58,533 nucleotides of DNA from the NCBI GenBank assembly GCA_002789915.1, contig PFUD01000136.1:1-58533 (forward strand), in the 5' to 3' direction. Within the stretch, counting starts at the first letter, position 1, and each line of letters starts with the position of its first letter. The stretch comes from Comamonadaceae bacterium CG_4_9_14_3_um_filter_60_33 (lineage in GTDB: Bacteria > Pseudomonadota > Gammaproteobacteria > Burkholderiales > Burkholderiaceae_C). A program made the position numbers and the translations under genes. Under the pieces are notes generated by a model, which worked only from the letters and a program-made list of their open reading frames with translations, was not told where the DNA came from and did not search any database. Below are positions 57,997 through 58,533 of this stretch, piece by piece.

Positions 57997-58533
57997 TCAC
58001 CTTCCTGGCCCGTTACCCCCAGAACGCCCCCGCAGCACCGGCCGGATGAACTTCAGCAGCAACTGCTGCAGCGGGTTGGCATTACCAAAGGGTCGCCAGG
58101 TGAACTTGAGCTTTTGGTGGTAGGCATCGAACTGCATGCCCCAGGGTGCGGCCTTGATGTCACCACGCCCAAGCAGCACCTTGAGCACCGACGTGCCCAT
58201 GACCCCCGCGCACATGTCACACGCCATGATGGTCGATGGCCCGCGTTTTTCCTGAAAATTCACCGCCTCGGGTGCCACCAGATAGTCGCGGTTGAGCATG
58301 GCCGGTGACAAACCGGCAATAAAGCGCGCATATTGTTCATTCTCCTCGTGACCTTCCACCCTGAAATAGTCCTCGAAACTCATGCCGGTTGGGCTGAAGT
58401 AAAGAAAGGCGACACCCATGCCCAGCGGCGCTGCGGTGAGCGCCGGGATGCCTTTTTCTCGGCACTTGGCAAACACCATGCGCCGGGCGGGCAGGGCAAA
58501 AAAATCGAGCCCGTCCACATACACGTCCACATC
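57997..58533 (-). CDS. ThiF/HesA-like E1-type protein (partial, 3' end)
   Basis: At least 177 residues of the C-terminal part of an E1-like adenylating enzyme are in the window, with the 5' end cut off. VDVYVDGLDFFALPARRMVF, then KGIPALTAAPLGMGVAFLYF, resembles the second half of ThiF/MoeB/HesA domains, including the D of the Mg site in VDGLD. A Cys pair CDMCAG is present in the middle. The ATP-binding Gly loop is outside the window, so the substrate cannot be inferred. Such proteins adjacent to toxin-type genes can belong to defence systems, but this is not shown here. Confidence 0.7.
   Translation of the reverse strand, partial: DVDVYVDGLDFFALPARRMVFAKCREKGIPALTAAPLGMGVAFLYFSPTGMSFEDYFRVEGHEENEQYARFIAGLSPAMLNRDYLVAPEAVNFQEKRGPSTIMACDMCAGVMGTSVLKVLLGRGDIKAAPWGMQFDAYHQKLKFTWRPFGNANPLQQLLLKFIRPVLRGRSGGNGPGR

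Overview
The window reads as a chromosomal segment of a Burkholderiales bacterium, most likely a Comamonadaceae member of the Rhodoferax/Polaromonas type. This is inferred from gene content and order (rpmG-rpmB, trxB/ftsK-lolA-rarA, a full liv operon, a purine cluster, an XrtA exopolysaccharide locus) and from protein sequence character, not from a database search.

Layout. (1) 1-79 is the 3' end of a TonB-dependent-receptor-like gene. (2) 80-551 has no intact gene but carries two gene tails: one matches the 3' end of the small minus-strand gene at 5362-5688, the other the 3' end of the Lon-like AAA gene at 9627-10676. Order and orientation match the intact genes, so this looks like the scar of a lost second copy of that block. 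(3) 552-17021 is an accessory locus I do not recognise as a named system: a polytopic membrane protein, a CHASE2 membrane protein without an output domain, an SH3-like exported protein, an M48 metalloprotease lipoprotein, a small membrane protein on the opposite strand, an ECF sigma factor, its anti-sigma factor, a secreted caspase-fold protein with Sel1-like repeats, an AT-rich GT2 glycosyltransferase, a Lon-type AAA+ protein without protease, a lipoprotein, a YbjN-like protein, a 952-residue fusion of a Clp-type AAA+ module to a soluble FtsH (AAA+ and M41 protease), and a 663-residue two-TM coiled-coil protein. Proteases of three unrelated families plus a sigma/anti-sigma pair suggest a regulated, proteolysis-based envelope stress or conflict response. 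(4) 17198-23297 is housekeeping: rpmG, rpmB, trxB, ftsK, lolA, rarA.

(5) 23597-27525 is livHMGF, a branched-chain amino acid type ABC transporter. livG carries a perfect in-frame tandem duplication of 351 bp that repeats the Walker A half of the ATPase. A Crp/Fnr-type regulator follows. (6) 28368-40351 is a purine use cluster: xdhAB (minus) diverges from a BMP-type nucleoside/nucleobase ABC transporter (ATPase, two permeases, lipoprotein binding protein), then adenine deaminase, a YhhQ/VUT transporter and guanine deaminase. Together these would import purines and convert adenine and guanine to hypoxanthine and xanthine and then to urate. (7) 40569-44986 is a MacB-like efflux set (ATPase, FtsX-type permease, HlyD-type adaptor).

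(8) 44983-55519 (minus) is an exosortase A (XrtA/EpsI) exopolysaccharide operon: export lipoprotein, chain-length protein, tyrosine autokinase, outer-membrane barrel, ExeA-like ATPase, deacetylase, FemAB-like protein, glycosyltransferase and exosortase. (9) 55685-58533 (minus) is a small toxin/defence-type cluster: RelE/StbE with a Phd/StbD antitoxin, a Fic protein with Gln in place of the catalytic His, HepT-MntA, and the 3' part of a ThiF/HesA-like gene cut by the window end. No tRNA, rRNA, CRISPR array or insertion sequence was seen.
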